Of a DNA stretch of 64,000 nt, positions 34,814-44,085 are shown piece after piece (positions within the stretch are counted from its first letter, which is position 1; each line of letters starts with the position of its first letter). The translations under genes and the position numbers were made by a program. The stretch covers positions 1 through 64,000 of the forward strand of contig JAVERT010000013.1 of the NCBI GenBank assembly GCA_034006985.1. The letters run 5' to 3'. The DNA is from Gudongella sp034006985. Its GTDB lineage: Bacteria; Bacillota; Clostridia; Tissierellales; Tissierellaceae. The notes beneath the pieces were generated by a model, which made no database searches, was not told the DNA's origin, and saw nothing but the letters and a program-made list of their open reading frames with translations.

Positions 34814-34829
34814 GTAAACTATGGTTTAC
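34814..34829. promoter_or_regulatory. Palindrome upstream of pucG
   Basis: The sequence GTAAAC-TATG-GTTTAC is a perfect 6-bp dyad 52 bases before the pucG start, and a related ACTATAGT palindrome follows immediately. It is a candidate operator, possibly for PucR. The regulator is not proven. Confidence 0.4.
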
Positions 34830-34907
34830 TATAGTTAAATATTAGTAGTTGATAAATCAAGTTCCCTCCATATATCAACTATGGATAACTATCAAATTTA
34901 CAAAGGG

Positions 34908-34942
34908 AAACCCACCCTTATAATGCTAATAAGGATGGGTTT
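34908..34942 (-). terminator. Terminator of the allB-permease transcript
   Basis: A 14-bp stem built on AAACCC(A/G)TCCTTAT with a 7-base loop lies 20 bases past the permease stop and is followed by a short T-containing stretch. Confidence 0.65.
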
Positions 34943-34962
34943 ATGATAATTTGCTTATTTAT

Positions 34963-36330
34963 CTAAGCCTCAAATATTGTGCCTTTTCTAAATGCTTGCG
35001 CTTTTTTCCAATTTTTCATTAAGAAGTAATAAGTCAGACCTGTTGGTATTAAACTCACATACCATGAAATTGTTACAAATAATAGAGAAATAGCTGATCC
35101 AATTGCAATTGCAGCTACCCCTGCCCAGTTAACTCCTTTAAATGGACCATCTATATCGTAAAAATCATTAAGTTCTAGTTTTTTCTTTCTTAAGAAGAAA
35201 TAATCTACAACAAGAACTGCAAATATAGGTCCTAAAAATGCTGAGTATGTTTGAACAAAAAGTGATAGACCAGCTGCTGATTCTTCCCTTACTAATAACC
35301 AAGGGAATGATAAAATGGATAAAACTCCAACTAAAATAGTAGATTTTTTATATGAAATCTTAAATGTATTCATTAATACATATACCGGTGGGACGATATT
35401 ATTAAGAACATTTGTGGTAACTTGTGCAAAAGCTACGAATACTAAAGTCATTATAGTTAAAAATTGATTGTCTATTGCTGTTGAAAAAACTACAACAGGA
35501 TCATTGTTTCCAGTTGCGCCTGATACCATTAGACCTATAAGACCCATAAATATTGTCGCTGGTAAAATTGATAATACATATATAGCTCCTGTTGTCACAG
35601 ATCTTGTTTCTTTTCTTAATTCTCTTGAATAATCAGACCCATTTAATATCATCGTTGCATAAATGCCGAGGAATGCTGTAGTCCCCCCCCAGAAAGGAAG
35701 TCCCCATGTACCCTCTATACTAGTTATAGTAGCTGCTACTTCTACTCCATATTTTGTATAAACTGTGTAGAACATATATGCTAATGTTGCCAATATAAAA
35801 ACTGCTGCTATATTTTCAAGCCATTTAATACCATGAAAACCATTTATAGCAAGTATTACTTGAAGTGCTGTAAATAATACAAACATTACTGGTAAATTAT
35901 CAAAACCTATTAGTGTCTTTAATGTAATATTAAGTGCTCCTGCTCCTATCCAGCTTTGAAATCCGAACCAGACTATCGCCGGAATTCCTCTTAAAAATCC
36001 AGGTATTTTTACACCTGCAAAACCAAAAGAACTCCTAGCTTGAACTGTAAATGGTATTCCATACTTATGTCCAGCTGCTCCTGACAAAACCAAGGCTATA
36101 CCTATTACTGTACATCCTATAGCCATAGCAACGATTGCTTGTGTAAGGTTCAATACTCCAATTAAACTTGCTCCCATTGAGAATGTTCCAATTGAAACAC
36201 ATCCTCCTAAAAACGCTGCAAAATATGATAAATTCCCCATTATTCTCTTTTTTGTAGGCAATAACTCAGGCTTTGTATCATGAATATGCTTGTCATCTAG
36301 TTTACCAATTTCTAACTCCATTGTCGTCAT
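34963..36330 (-). CDS. NCS1-family allantoin/nucleobase permease
   Basis: This 455-aa protein with about twelve transmembrane helices belongs to the NCS1 (Mhp1/PucI/CodB) family: YFAAFLGGCVSIGTFSMG, QARSSFG and NGSDYSRELRKET are characteristic. Being 16 bases after allantoinase in the same operon, allantoin is the likely cargo. It contains a run of eight G residues on the coding strand at the codons for WGGT (35683-35690), unusual in this AT-rich genome and prone to slippage. The frame is intact here. Confidence 0.87.
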   Translation of the reverse strand: MTTMELEIGKLDDKHIHDTKPELLPTKKRIMGNLSYFAAFLGGCVSIGTFSMGASLIGVLNLTQAIVAMAIGCTVIGIALVLSGAAGHKYGIPFTVQARSSFGFAGVKIPGFLRGIPAIVWFGFQSWIGAGALNITLKTLIGFDNLPVMFVLFTALQVILAINGFHGIKWLENIAAVFILATLAYMFYTVYTKYGVEVAATITSIEGTWGLPFWGGTTAFLGIYATMILNGSDYSRELRKETRSVTTGAIYVLSILPATIFMGLIGLMVSGATGNNDPVVVFSTAIDNQFLTIMTLVFVAFAQVTTNVLNNIVPPVYVLMNTFKISYKKSTILVGVLSILSFPWLLVREESAAGLSLFVQTYSAFLGPIFAVLVVDYFFLRKKKLELNDFYDIDGPFKGVNWAGVAAIAIGSAISLLFVTISWYVSLIPTGLTYYFLMKNWKKAQAFRKGTIFEA

Positions 36331-36346
36331 TTGTTAAACCCCCTTT

Positions 36347-37702
36347 TTAGTATTTACTTACAAACTCTCCGAAACCTTTTGCTCCAACTACTTCTCCAGC
36401 TTCAGCTACTACCTCTCCCCTTAAAATAGTACAAACAGGAAGTCCTTTACCTTTAAGTCCAACAAAACCTGATATTTGGTTCACATATTTTAGAGATTCT
36501 GGAGTAATCTCCCAATCCATTTCTGGATCTAGTATAACTAAATCTGCATCAAATCCTAACTCAATAGCACCTTTTCTTCCATATAACCCAAATGCCTTTG
36601 CAGGCCCTTCGCTAAGACTCTTTGCAACTAGTGTAGGCTTATATCCTCGTTTTTCTACTCCCTCACTATATACAACTTGCATTATATTTTGAATTCCACT
36701 CATTCCACCCCAAGCTCCAAATACTCCATGTGCCTTTTCATCTTTTTCTTCTAAAGAACAAGGTGAGTGATCAGAGCTTACAGAATCTAGTGTTCCATCT
36801 TCAACATATTTCCACATTTCTTCAACTGCTTCTGCTTCTCTTAAAGGTGGTGCACATTTAAATAAACTTCCATTATTAACTACATCTTCTCTATTAAAGG
36901 TTAGATAATGACTACATGTTTCTGAAGTAATATCTAATCCTTCAAGTTTTGCTTTTTTGATTTCTTCTGCAACCATAGGATGACTTACATGACAAATATG
37001 TACTTTTGCATCTATCTCTCTTGCAAGATCTATAATATTTTTTGTAGCCATTAGTTCTGCTATTAAAGGTCTCGAATTAAGAAAATCATTCCAATTAGGA
37101 TTAGCTTTCTCTTGGGCCCTTTTTTCTTCCCATTTAATTATTGAATAATCTTCACAATGGAATCCCGCTCTTGCACCAAATTTTTTTAATATCTCTAAAG
37201 CTTCTCTAGCTTGTCCCATTGTCAATGAAACATAATCAGGTGATACTGGACCTATAAATGACTTAAAAGCAATGCAACCTTTTTTATCCAATTCTGATAA
37301 AGAATCCATATTATAATCTACTAGCCCACCCCAAAAACAATAATCTACGTATGCATTTGGGGATACTATTTTAATTTTTTCATCAAATATTTTACCATCA
37401 GTTAGTGCTGGTTCATTTTGTAATGGCATATCTATTATTGTTGTAATACCGCCTACAGCAGCTGCTGCTGTTCCATGCTCATAATCTTCTCTCCAATTGT
37501 ATCCAGGATCATTTAGATGTGCATGTGTATCAATTGCACCTGGAAAAACAAATTTTCCATTCGCATCGACAATCTTATAAGCATCTAGACATTCATTAGT
37601 TGCAACTATAGCTGCAATCTTTCCATGTTTAATACAAATATCCCCCTCATAAACTCTTTCAGAATTGACTATCTTTCCATTTTTTACAATTAAATCAAAC
37701 AT
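36347..37702 (-). CDS. allB: Allantoinase
   Basis: This 451-aa amidohydrolase opens the allantoin ring to allantoate. The zinc motif is DTHAHLND (His60, His62), the carbamylated Lys147 lies in AFKSFIG, and HICHVSHP, ETCSHYLTF and SSDHSPCS carry further metal ligands and the catalytic Asp. The start at 37702 is preceded by GAGGGTG; a GTG four codons earlier overlaps that site. It starts the allB-permease transcript. Confidence 0.92.
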   Translation of the reverse strand: MFDLIVKNGKIVNSERVYEGDICIKHGKIAAIVATNECLDAYKIVDANGKFVFPGAIDTHAHLNDPGYNWREDYEHGTAAAAVGGITTIIDMPLQNEPALTDGKIFDEKIKIVSPNAYVDYCFWGGLVDYNMDSLSELDKKGCIAFKSFIGPVSPDYVSLTMGQAREALEILKKFGARAGFHCEDYSIIKWEEKRAQEKANPNWNDFLNSRPLIAELMATKNIIDLAREIDAKVHICHVSHPMVAEEIKKAKLEGLDITSETCSHYLTFNREDVVNNGSLFKCAPPLREAEAVEEMWKYVEDGTLDSVSSDHSPCSLEEKDEKAHGVFGAWGGMSGIQNIMQVVYSEGVEKRGYKPTLVAKSLSEGPAKAFGLYGRKGAIELGFDADLVILDPEMDWEITPESLKYVNQISGFVGLKGKGLPVCTILRGEVVAEAGEVVGAKGFGEFVSKY

Positions 37703-37903
37703 TCGCACCCTCACTTTCTATATTTATGAATTGATGCTTCCTCTCTTTGAAAATGAATTGAAAGAAATCGTTTTCAAGAACATCGTTAGAAGTCTAACAA
37801 TCTTATTATTATTATACATTTTCTATCGTATTTATTGTTATCTATACTGGATAAGCTTTTTACACTTGTTTTATCTAAGTTTTGTAGTGTACTTCATTAA
37901 AAT

Positions 37904-39130
37904 CTAATATGCCAATGTATATAGTATTTCTATTAGTGCCTTTACTCCCTCTAACAACTCTTCTGGTTTCGTATATTCTTGGGGATTATGGCTTATTCCA
38001 TTTTTACTTGGAACAAATATTAGACCTGTTGGAAATTTACTAGCCATCATCTGAGAATCGTGACCTGCTCCACTATGCATCATTTTAAAGTCTATGTTTT
38101 TTTCTGTGCATTTATTTTTGATAATTTCTACAAGAACTTTATCCATAGGAACGGGCTCTCCATCCATATATTTTTCAATATTAATATTTATTTTCATTTT
38201 AGCCGCTATTAGTTTAATAGCTTCCATAGTCTCTTCTATATAATTGCTCATAATCTTTGCATCAGTATGCCTTATGTCCATGGTAAAAATAGTTCTTCCT
38301 GGCACTACGTTTGACGTATTTGGATTAACATCTAGTTTTCCTACCGTCGCTACTAATGGATCTCCGTATTCAATAGCTCTATCCATTATTTCAGATATCA
38401 TTTTTGAAGCCGCGTGTAGACTATCTCTTCTATAGTTCATTGGTGTTGTTCCTGCATGATTTGCCTCTCCACACAGCGAAATTGTAAATCTTTGTTGCCC
38501 TACAATATGTTCTACTATACCTATGGCTTTTTTTTCAATTTCTAATACTCCACCTTGTTCTACATGTAATTCTATGAAAGCTTCAATATCTTTTCTATCT
38601 GGCTTTGTTTTTAATCCAAATCCAGCCTTCTTCATAGCATCTAAAAAAAGAATGCCTTCTTCATCTATTAAATCATCAACATCCGATTCTTCAACTCTAC
38701 TAACTATATTTTTAGAGCCCCAAAAAGTAAATGGAAATCTACTTCCTTCTTCTTCTGCCATTGATACGACTTCTAAATTTTTCTTAGGTTTTCCAAATTT
38801 CTTTTGTAAATACTCTATGGCTACTAGCCCCGCGATTATTCCATATTGTCCATCGAGTTTTCCACCAGATACCACTGTGTCTACATGCGAACCCGTTAGT
38901 ATAGTCTTATTTGTATTATCTCCTGTAAATCTACCATACAGATTTCCGACTTCGTCATAATATGGATCAAGTCCACTCTCTTTGAATTTATGTTCCAACC
39001 AATTTTGAGCAGCTATCCAATTATCATCAAATAAAAGGCGAGTAACGCCATTGTATTCTGAACCACCAAATCTAGACAGTTCATCGATTAGTTTTGTAAT
39101 ATCCTTTATATCTAGATCTTCTATTCCCAT
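37904..39130 (-). CDS. allC: Allantoate amidohydrolase (M20-type)
   Basis: This 408-aa zinc hydrolase of the Zn-dependent amidase (hydantoinase/carbamoylase) family has metal ligands in GSHVDTV (His82), KLDGQYG (Asp93), AEEEGSRF (Glu), ELHVEQGG, and a C-terminal SGAGHDSQM. It converts allantoate to ureidoglycine with loss of NH3 and CO2. It follows the small cupin gene on the same strand. About 200 bases separate it from allB, with no gene in between. Confidence 0.87.
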   Translation of the reverse strand: MGIEDLDIKDITKLIDELSRFGGSEYNGVTRLLFDDNWIAAQNWLEHKFKESGLDPYYDEVGNLYGRFTGDNTNKTILTGSHVDTVVSGGKLDGQYGIIAGLVAIEYLQKKFGKPKKNLEVVSMAEEEGSRFPFTFWGSKNIVSRVEESDVDDLIDEEGILFLDAMKKAGFGLKTKPDRKDIEAFIELHVEQGGVLEIEKKAIGIVEHIVGQQRFTISLCGEANHAGTTPMNYRRDSLHAASKMISEIMDRAIEYGDPLVATVGKLDVNPNTSNVVPGRTIFTMDIRHTDAKIMSNYIEETMEAIKLIAAKMKININIEKYMDGEPVPMDKVLVEIIKNKCTEKNIDFKMMHSGAGHDSQMMASKFPTGLIFVPSKNGISHNPQEYTKPEELLEGVKALIEILYTLAY

Positions 39131-39210
39131 AAAATCACTCTCCTCTTATTCTAATAACTATTTTCTAATAACTATTGATCTTTGTTATTGTTTGATAATT
39201 AAATCTATCT

Positions 39211-39558
39211 CTAATTGTAAAGTATAAGCATTATATACTCTAGATTTTCTCCTGGTGCTGCTTCTATTGAATGTGACTCACCATCTCTGCAAATAGCTAA
39301 ATCTCCGGGCTCTAGCACGGAATCTTCACCATTTTCATTATAAAGTGCTTTCCCTTTTACTATAAAATAAGCTTCTTGATCTCCTTCGTGAGTATGATAA
39401 CCTATTGAGTTACCTGGTTCTATTATTGACTTGCCATATAGTCTGCCTTTTCCTAAAAAATCTTCCGGTTCAAAGAAATTAACAACTGTAATATGTCCTT
39501 TCCCACCTTTTAGACTTTCTATTCTTTCAACTTTATATTCATTATTTCGTCTAATCAT
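39211..39558 (-). CDS. Small single-domain cupin protein
   Basis: This 115-aa protein is one cupin barrel: motif 1 GYHTHEGDQEAYFIVKG and motif 2 LEPGDLAICRDGESHSI hold the usual His/Glu/His metal ligands. The start at 39558 has AAGGAG at eight bases. It is divergent from the two-cupin ureidoglycine aminohydrolase gene and precedes allC. A role in allantoin-derived metabolite handling or sensing is likely from position only; the reaction is unknown. Confidence 0.75.
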   Translation of the reverse strand: MIRRNNEYKVERIESLKGGKGHITVVNFFEPEDFLGKGRLYGKSIIEPGNSIGYHTHEGDQEAYFIVKGKALYNENGEDSVLEPGDLAICRDGESHSIEAAPGENLEYIMLILYN

Positions 39559-39640
39559 AAAAATCACTCCTTATATAATTAATATTGTATCTTTATTATC
39601 ATAAAAATATATGACAAAGGTTGAAAACGTTTTTTATCCT

Positions 39641-39651
39641 TTATTGCTAAT
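39641..39651. promoter_or_regulatory. 11-base motif shared by the allE and lctP upstream regions
   Basis: TTATTGCTAAT occurs here, 77 bases before the allE ATG, and again at 42314-42324, 55 bases before the lctP-like start and in the region shared with pucR. A common PucR site is a reasonable but untested reading. Confidence 0.3.
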
Positions 39652-39727
39652 GTATTGTTCTCTTATATCCTTGATAATATAAGTATAGTGGTATAATTAT
39701 GAACAGATAGTAGAGAGGGGACTAAAA

Positions 39728-40492
39728 ATGAGTTATAGAAATGATTTACTTACAAGTAGAGCAATTGTTAAACATGGTAGCTTTGCACTTATTCCACCCG
39801 ATGGATTGGTGTTTAATGTACTTCCACATTTTGAAGGAGCTGAGATTAGCATAGTAGCATCTCCTAAGCTTGGTGCTAGTTTTGTAGAATACCTTGTCAA
39901 CTTTAAGCCAAATGGTGGTAACACAAGAGGTTTTGGCGGAAATGGAATTGAAACTTTTGTCTATGTAATTTCCGGAGAATTAGAAGTTACGATTGAAGAT
40001 GAAATGTTTGAGCTAAAAGAGGGAGGCTATGTATTCTGTCCACCTAGTAAAAGTATGATTATGACTAATAAATCCGATGCTAATACAAAACTCGTACTTT
40101 ACAAACAAAAATATATATCAGCAGAAGGTGTTGGGGAACCTTGGGTTGTTTCAAATCATGTAGAAAATCTAGAAGTTATGGATTATTCTGAAATGACTGA
40201 TGTTTCTTTAGTAGATTTCCTACCTACAAGCGTTGAATTTGATATGAATTTCCATATATTAAGTTTCCAACCAGGGGGATCACATCCTTTTATTGAAACA
40301 CATGTACAAGAACATGGTGCATATCTATTAACTGGTGAAGGTATGTACAATCTTGATAATGATTGGGTTGCAGTTAAAAAAGGTGACTTTATATGGATGG
40401 GACCTTTTGTCCATCAGGCAGCATATGCTTTTGGTAAAGAACCACTTTCTTATGTATATTCAAAGGATTGTAATAGAGATCCTGAACTATAA
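39728..40492 (+). CDS. allE: (S)-ureidoglycine aminohydrolase
   Basis: This 254-aa bicupin hydrolyses ureidoglycine to ureidoglycolate and ammonia, with Mn2+. The family landmarks are SRAIVKHGSFALIPPDGLVFN, a first cupin at about 60-110 (ETFVYVISGELEV), and a second at about 175-245 (GGSHPFIETHVQEHGAYLLTGEG) with the metal-binding His/Glu residues. It is transcribed opposite to allC, has a GAGAGGGG site, and ends at a strong bidirectional terminator. It competes with PucG for ureidoglycine. Confidence 0.9.
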   Translation: MSYRNDLLTSRAIVKHGSFALIPPDGLVFNVLPHFEGAEISIVASPKLGASFVEYLVNFKPNGGNTRGFGGNGIETFVYVISGELEVTIEDEMFELKEGGYVFCPPSKSMIMTNKSDANTKLVLYKQKYISAEGVGEPWVVSNHVENLEVMDYSEMTDVSLVDFLPTSVEFDMNFHILSFQPGGSHPFIETHVQEHGAYLLTGEGMYNLDNDWVAVKKGDFIWMGPFVHQAAYAFGKEPLSYVYSKDCNRDPEL

Positions 40493-40494
40493 TC

Positions 40495-40520
40495 AAAGCC
40501 CCTGGAATTCCAGGGGCTTT
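40495..40520. terminator. Bidirectional terminator between allE and pucR
   Basis: A perfect 11-bp GC-rich stem AAAGCCCCTGG/CCAGGGGCTTT with an AATT loop lies between two convergent genes. Confidence 0.88.
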
Positions 40521-40521
40521 C

Positions 40522-42171
40522 TTATTTATCTAGTATTTTTAATATCTTAAGTCCTACTTCAACTTCTAACATTTTATCTCTATCTTCTATGTCAAGATTT
40601 GTTATTTCCTTTATCCTATTTAATCTATAGAGAACAGTTTTATAATGCACAAACAACTCTTCTGCAGTTTTTACTGCATTTAAGTTGCACTTTAAATACA
40701 TTTGAAATGTATCTATAAGCTCATTATTTTTATCTCTATCATATTCCTGTAGTCTTCTTAGACTGTCTGGAATAAAATCTGATAACATTTCTCTATCTTG
40801 AAAACTACATAAAATCTTGTATATTCCTAATTCTTCATAGATCGATGTAGCGTCTTCCCCTGATATTCTAGTTCCAAATACCAGAGCGTCCTTTGCCTGC
40901 TTATAGCTCTCTCCGATAATGGAAACATCACTTGCACTTTCTCCTATGCCTAGACTTACCGTTACTTTCCCAAGTCTTTTCTTAATGGTTTCTCTAACTT
41001 CTTCACCAAATTCTTTTAAGCTCTTTGATCCAGATTTATCTTTGTTTATCCCATTAGATGGCCAAAAAACAATTATTTCATCGCCCTTAATAAGTGATAT
41101 ATGGCCTGTTGTATGATGATAAGCAATCCTATCTATTATAGTTATAGCTGTCTCTCTTGATTCCATAAACCATTCTGTATCCGTTAACTTAGTTTTTTCT
41201 TTGTTTCTACATAATGAAAAAATACCAATAGTGTATTCTTTTTTTAAGTCCCAACCAAGAAGCGATCCTCTGTCGTATATTGTCTGTTTAGAACTGTAGT
41301 TATTATTTATAAGATCGTCCATCAGGTCACCTTTGTATATTAGTTTTGCTGAGTTTACAGCGGTTTCTTTAAGTATTTCCAACCTCAAGGCATTCGCTGC
41401 ACTTTCTACAGCTATAAAATCAAGTTCATTGAGCTCTTTTGTCACTTCGACAATTCCTATATATGCTTTTATTTTATTTACCACTTCTATTGGCTCGACT
41501 ATAAGGTGCTTGAGTTCCTCACTATTTTGGAATTTCATATCAATACCATATATTGGATAACCTTTATAGACCATTTTTCTCATTTTCTTTTCTACTATAT
41601 ATATTTCTGAGTAATCAGGATTGCTATATGCTAAAACTCTCATCTCATTATCAAATATAATAACCGGATTATCCACCAGATCCTGCAAGGACTTAGCTAT
41701 ACTTTCTATTCCTTTCATTTTTAAAGCAATATCATTAAATTTCTCATGGCATTCCTTATAGTAGTTTAGTCGATTTACTTGTTCATTAAATAATTCCCCC
41801 ATTACAGGATATAATATATCTATATATTTTGTTTCTTTTGATATCTCAATAATTGGAAATTGGAGCTCTTTTCCTATTTCTATAAGCTCACATGAAACTT
41901 CTGGAAAAGTATCAGATATTTTTATGATGATTCCTGCAGCACCATTTTTGGCTACTTCAGAAACAAGTTTTTTCTGAGCCTTTATATCTCTATCAATTGA
42001 GTAAAAACTAGTTAATAAAAGTTCTCCCCCTTTAATCCAATCCGCAATATCTGGTCTTTCAACAATTGTAATCCCTTCAACAGAAGTTTTAGGAATCATT
42101 TGATTTCCTGAAAGAATCTTAGCGTTTTTAAAACAATTTAATTGTAAAATATTATTTAGTAAAATACCCAA
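40522..42171 (-). CDS. pucR: PucR-family purine catabolism regulator
   Basis: This 549-aa regulator has an N-terminal PucR domain (about 5-125; RPDIADWIKGGELLLTS), a central sensory and GGDEF-like segment (about 150-430), and a C-terminal PucR-type HTH (about 480-545; LNAVKTAEELFVHYKTVLYRL). In Bacillus, PucR activates allantoin and purine catabolism genes when allantoin or a related compound is present. It sits between allE and the divergent permease, so it likely controls this region. Confidence 0.85.
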   Translation of the reverse strand: MGILLNNILQLNCFKNAKILSGNQMIPKTSVEGITIVERPDIADWIKGGELLLTSFYSIDRDIKAQKKLVSEVAKNGAAGIIIKISDTFPEVSCELIEIGKELQFPIIEISKETKYIDILYPVMGELFNEQVNRLNYYKECHEKFNDIALKMKGIESIAKSLQDLVDNPVIIFDNEMRVLAYSNPDYSEIYIVEKKMRKMVYKGYPIYGIDMKFQNSEELKHLIVEPIEVVNKIKAYIGIVEVTKELNELDFIAVESAANALRLEILKETAVNSAKLIYKGDLMDDLINNNYSSKQTIYDRGSLLGWDLKKEYTIGIFSLCRNKEKTKLTDTEWFMESRETAITIIDRIAYHHTTGHISLIKGDEIIVFWPSNGINKDKSGSKSLKEFGEEVRETIKKRLGKVTVSLGIGESASDVSIIGESYKQAKDALVFGTRISGEDATSIYEELGIYKILCSFQDREMLSDFIPDSLRRLQEYDRDKNNELIDTFQMYLKCNLNAVKTAEELFVHYKTVLYRLNRIKEITNLDIEDRDKMLEVEVGLKILKILDK

Positions 42172-42378
42172 GTTTTCACCTTCTTCTTTTTTATATCAAC
42201 TCTATTATAAACCATTATTATAATTTTAAGAAGTCTGGATATTAATATACTCAATATTTAACTAAAATATAACCTTATTGGATAAATTTAGCTTCAATAT
42301 TTTTCTTTTTCTCTTATTGCTAATAATTTATAATAAATATAAGATATAGATTATAATGGTTTAATGGAGGAGGATTAT

Positions 42379-43971
42379 ATGGTTTTAGATTTTAATATTT
42401 TTTATTGGCTAGTATCTGCACTTCCTATAGTACTCTTAATTAGTCTTATGATGGGTTTTAAATGGTCTGCTATAAAGGCTGCACCTTTTACATTGATGAT
42501 TACAATACTAACTTCGTTTTTTATATTTAAAGGCTCAATTGAACTTCTAGTTTTGGAAGAAATCAAAGCTTTATGGAGCTCGCTTAGCATAGTATCAGTT
42601 GTAATTACAGCCATACTCTTATATGAAACGAGTAAAGAAGCTAAGGCTTTTTATTTATTAAACAAAGCTTTTAATGCTATAGCTCCTAATGAGCTAGTTA
42701 GAATTCTTTTAATTGGAGTTGTTTTTGCAAGCTTTCTACAAGGTGTAACTGGTTTTGGAGTTCCCGTTCTTGTAACTGCACCACTTTTAATTGGTATTGG
42801 AGTTAAGCCTATCTGGTCTGTAGTAATTCCACTTGTAGGACATTGCTGGGCTGGAACATTTGGTACACTAGCACTAGCATGGCATGCTTTGATATTACAA
42901 ACTACGCTAGTTGATAGTTCTGAAGCTATATTTTATACGACTGTATTATTATCTATTCTTATTATATCTGCTGGGATTTTGATTGCTTATTTCTATGGTA
43001 AAAAAGAATCTATTAAAAAAGGATTACTTGCGGTATTAGCTATTTCCTTAACTTTAGGCCTAGGACAAATAATAGTGGCTCAGATCAATCCTGATTTGGG
43101 TGTTTTTCTACCTAGTGCCATTTCATTTATAGTAGTGCTGCTTCTTTCAAAGCTTCCAATGTATAATAAGCCTTGGAAGATTGAAAATAGCCCTATAATG
43201 GATAGAAACAAAGAATCAGAAGTTGTTAATGAGAGTAATATGAACGTGTTTGAGGCATTTTTACCATATCTTGTAATGACTGCTTTAACTCTGATTATAC
43301 TACTTGTAAAGCCACTTAATGAATTGCTTGGTTCTATATTTTATGGGCCTAGCTTTAAAGAGACTATCACTGGATTAGGCGCTGTAAATACGAAAGTTTT
43401 ATCGTATGCTCCTATTAAACCCTTTACACATGCATCATTCTTTTTATTAATCTCTGCTCTTACCGGATATTTTTATTATAGGAAAAAAGAGATTATCAGT
43501 AAAAATAGAATCTATACTATTACTAGAAAAACATTCAAAAAAGCAATACCATCTAGTATTGCTGTAATTTCACTATTATCTATATCAAGAATTTTAACGG
43601 GAACTGGGCAAACTAGTATATTGGCTTATGGTGTTTCATCTTTCTTTGGTGAGTATTACACAATTTTTACTCCATTTGTAGGACTTTTAGGAGCCTTTAT
43701 CACAAGCAGCAATATGTCTTCTAATATACTATTTGGAGGTTTTCAATTTTCACTTGCTAATATATTGGACCTAAATAGTTCTTTACTCCTAGGAGCACAA
43801 ACTGCTGGTGGTAGTATTGGAACTGCAATAGCTCCAAGCAATATAGTATTAGGTGCAACTACAGCCGAGATACTTGGACAAGAAGGAGCCATCCTTAAAA
43901 AGATCTTGCCATTTGTATTAGTCCTTACTTCTATATTTGGAATAGCAACTTTTCTTATAGCTTATTTATAA
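42379..43971 (+). CDS. L-lactate permease (LctP)-family transporter
   Basis: This 530-aa protein has about thirteen to fourteen transmembrane helices and LctP-type segments (SFLQGVTGFGVPVLVTAPLL, GHCWAGTFGTLALAWHAL, SPF-like FVGLLGAFITSSNMSSNILFG). Members carry lactate or glycolate with H+. In this allantoin locus, glyoxylate, glycolate or a ureido acid is plausible. The start at 42379 follows GGAGGAGG by six bases; an ATG five codons upstream overlaps that site. It is divergent from pucR. Confidence 0.85.
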   Translation: MVLDFNIFYWLVSALPIVLLISLMMGFKWSAIKAAPFTLMITILTSFFIFKGSIELLVLEEIKALWSSLSIVSVVITAILLYETSKEAKAFYLLNKAFNAIAPNELVRILLIGVVFASFLQGVTGFGVPVLVTAPLLIGIGVKPIWSVVIPLVGHCWAGTFGTLALAWHALILQTTLVDSSEAIFYTTVLLSILIISAGILIAYFYGKKESIKKGLLAVLAISLTLGLGQIIVAQINPDLGVFLPSAISFIVVLLLSKLPMYNKPWKIENSPIMDRNKESEVVNESNMNVFEAFLPYLVMTALTLIILLVKPLNELLGSIFYGPSFKETITGLGAVNTKVLSYAPIKPFTHASFFLLISALTGYFYYRKKEIISKNRIYTITRKTFKKAIPSSIAVISLLSISRILTGTGQTSILAYGVSSFFGEYYTIFTPFVGLLGAFITSSNMSSNILFGGFQFSLANILDLNSSLLLGAQTAGGSIGTAIAPSNIVLGATTAEILGQEGAILKKILPFVLVLTSIFGIATFLIAYL

Positions 43972-44046
43972 AAAGAATTTTGAAATTAAAGGAGTGTCTA
44001 CAAATCATATTTTTTATATCTAACGTAGAAATTTCTACAATAAAAA

Positions 44047-44074
44047 AGGAAGTATGGTTTTTTCCATACTTCCT
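44047..44074 (-). terminator. Terminator of the M23 peptidase gene
   Basis: An 11-bp perfect stem AGGAAGTATGG/CCATACTTCCT with a 6-base loop, followed on the minus strand by TTTTTT. It lies 11 bases past the peptidase stop. Confidence 0.85.
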
Positions 44075-44085
44075 GTATTTTCATT

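Noticed and set aside
37703..37903. Possible small gene between allB and allC
   Set aside because: The plus-strand frame has no ribosome site and is hydrophobic by composition only; I read the gap as the allB leader.
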